DNA from: an uncultured Chloroflexota bacterium
GTDB lineage: Bacteria > Chloroflexota > Anaerolineae > Aggregatilineales > Phototrophicaceae
DNA: 5,653 nt
NCBI GenBank assembly: GCA_937870805.1
Contig: CALMZT010000909.1
Coordinates: 1 to 5,653 of the forward strand
Direction of reading: 5' to 3'
The notes beneath the pieces were generated by a model, which saw nothing but the letters and a program-made list of their open reading frames with translations, made no database searches and was not told the DNA's origin. Shown piece after piece: positions 4,715 to 5,653 of this stretch (positions within the stretch are counted from its first letter, which is position 1; each line of letters starts with the position of its first letter). Made by a program: the position numbers and the translations under genes.

Positions 4715-5653
4715 ATGAATCTTGTCACCTACGCCAACCCACTGCAAGGCAGCGACTCACAATTTGACTTCTCGACGGGCAATACTTATCCGGCGATTGC
4801 TCGACCTTTTGGCATGAGCTTCTGGTCGCCGCAAACCAGCGAAGATCGCTGGTTCTACAAACAGTCTGACCACCGTTTGCAGGGCATTCGCTGTACCCAT
4901 CAGGCGTCTCCTTGGATGGGCGATTACGGGCAGTTCGTCATCATGCCACTGGTGGGCAGGCTGTTTACCGATGCGGTAAAACGCTCATCGGGCTTTCGCC
5001 GCAGCGAAGAAGTCGCCTATCCTCATTACTACAGCGCCTATCTGTGCCGTTATAACACTCACATGGAAGTCACGCCGACGGAGCGCTGCGCCGTGCTGCG
5101 CTTCACCTTCCCAACAACGGACGATGCCTGCATCATCATCGAACCTTATGCGGGCGATACCAATATCAGGGTCGATGCTGAGAACAGGCGCATGATGGGG
5201 CAAACGAATGCCAATCGCGGCGGCGTGCCCGACAACTTCGCCTGTTATTTCGTCGCAGAAATTGATATTGCCTTCACCGAATACGGCGTGTTTGAAGGTG
5301 AAAACACGCTGCCAGAGCAGACGACATTAGCGGGGAAGCGCGCAGGGGGTTACGTGCGTTTCGGCGCACAGTCCGGGCAGCCTGTCACCTTAAAAATCGC
5401 CACATCGTTTATCAGCATGGAACAAGCGCTGCTCAATCTGCAAAGTGAAGTCGGCGCGAAAAGTTTTGAAGACGTGAAGGCTGAAGCCGCGCAGCAGTGG
5501 GACAGCCTTTTGAGCCAAATCGAGATTGAAACCGACGATGACTCGCAGCGCCGCACCTTCTATTCGGCGTTTTATCGCGCGCTGCTGTTCCCGCGCATGT
5601 TTTACGAATACGACGCTCACGGACAGCCGCAGCACTACAGCCCCTACGACGGT
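4715..5653 (+). CDS. GH92 family exo-alpha-mannosidase, N-terminal part (cut by window end)
   Basis: The open frame runs from ATG at 4715 to the window edge: 313 residues of a family whose members are usually about 700-800 long. GH92 enzymes are calcium-dependent exo-acting alpha-mannosidases. The N-terminal beta-sandwich hallmarks are clear: GNTYPAIARPFGM at 22-34 followed by W37 and PQT 39-41, GIRCTHQASPWMGDYGQF at 57-74, and EVAYPHYYSAYL at 99-110. Then come ITS-like strands, EPYAG at 143-147 and GGYVRFG at 211-217. The linker and first helix of the (alpha/alpha)6 domain follow at about 250-313, with FYSAFYRALLFPRMFYE at 282-298 and HYSPYDG at 307-313. The catalytic acid and base lie further on and cannot be checked. 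There is no signal peptide, unlike Bacteroides GH92 enzymes, so it is probably cytoplasmic and acts on imported oligosaccharides. GAAGG at 4701-4705 (9 bases before ATG) supports the start, and homology begins almost immediately, so an upstream start is unlikely. The gene is not closely linked to its neighbours. Confidence 0.92.
   Translation, partial: MNLVTYANPLQGSDSQFDFSTGNTYPAIARPFGMSFWSPQTSEDRWFYKQSDHRLQGIRCTHQASPWMGDYGQFVIMPLVGRLFTDAVKRSSGFRRSEEVAYPHYYSAYLCRYNTHMEVTPTERCAVLRFTFPTTDDACIIIEPYAGDTNIRVDAENRRMMGQTNANRGGVPDNFACYFVAEIDIAFTEYGVFEGENTLPEQTTLAGKRAGGYVRFGAQSGQPVTLKIATSFISMEQALLNLQSEVGAKSFEDVKAEAAQQWDSLLSQIEIETDDDSQRRTFYSAFYRALLFPRMFYEYDAHGQPQHYSPYDG

Overview
The window reads as a piece of a bacterial chromosome of moderate GC content. 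It carries five genes, all on the + strand, and intergenic gaps filled with small inverted repeats. I lean towards Chloroflexota (an Anaerolineae-like lineage). The reasons are the PadR / PadR-partner membrane protein pair, a signal-less GH92 mannosidase, and intergenic hairpins of the CCCTCTCC...GGAGAGGG...GGGTGAGG and GTAGGGGCGCAC...GTGCGCCC types, which I remember as frequent in that phylum. This placement is inference; no rRNA or marker gene is present.

Layout. Positions 1-186 hold a palindromic repeat, then a good sigma70-type promoter whose -10 end and start region are overlapped by a PadR-like operator. Next come a PadR-family repressor (187-501) and a membrane protein of the kind usually paired with PadR (498-1274); the two genes overlap by the four bases ATGA. 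After 67 bases follows a membrane-anchored or secreted ScyD/ScyE-like beta-propeller protein (1342-2514), possibly in the same transcript.

Positions 2515-3272 are 758 bases with no convincing gene. They contain a fold-back (MITE-like) element of about 120 bp, a second copy of the palindromic repeat, and a second CCCTCTCC-type hairpin. A zinc-dependent, probably NAD-linked alcohol dehydrogenase (3273-4349) follows, with a very strong ribosome binding site. Positions 4350-4714 carry two more hairpins of the repeat families and a 13-bp direct repeat. The last gene, starting at 4715 and cut by the window end, encodes the N-terminal 313 residues of a GH92 alpha-mannosidase.

How the genes work together. 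The first two, perhaps three, look like an autoregulated unit: the PadR protein probably represses its own promoter and so the membrane protein and possibly the propeller protein. The alcohol dehydrogenase and the mannosidase are each separated from their neighbours by repeat-rich gaps and are probably independent transcription units. I see no defence system, CRISPR array, transposase, tRNA or rRNA. The most unusual material is the density and structure of the non-coding repeats rather than the genes.
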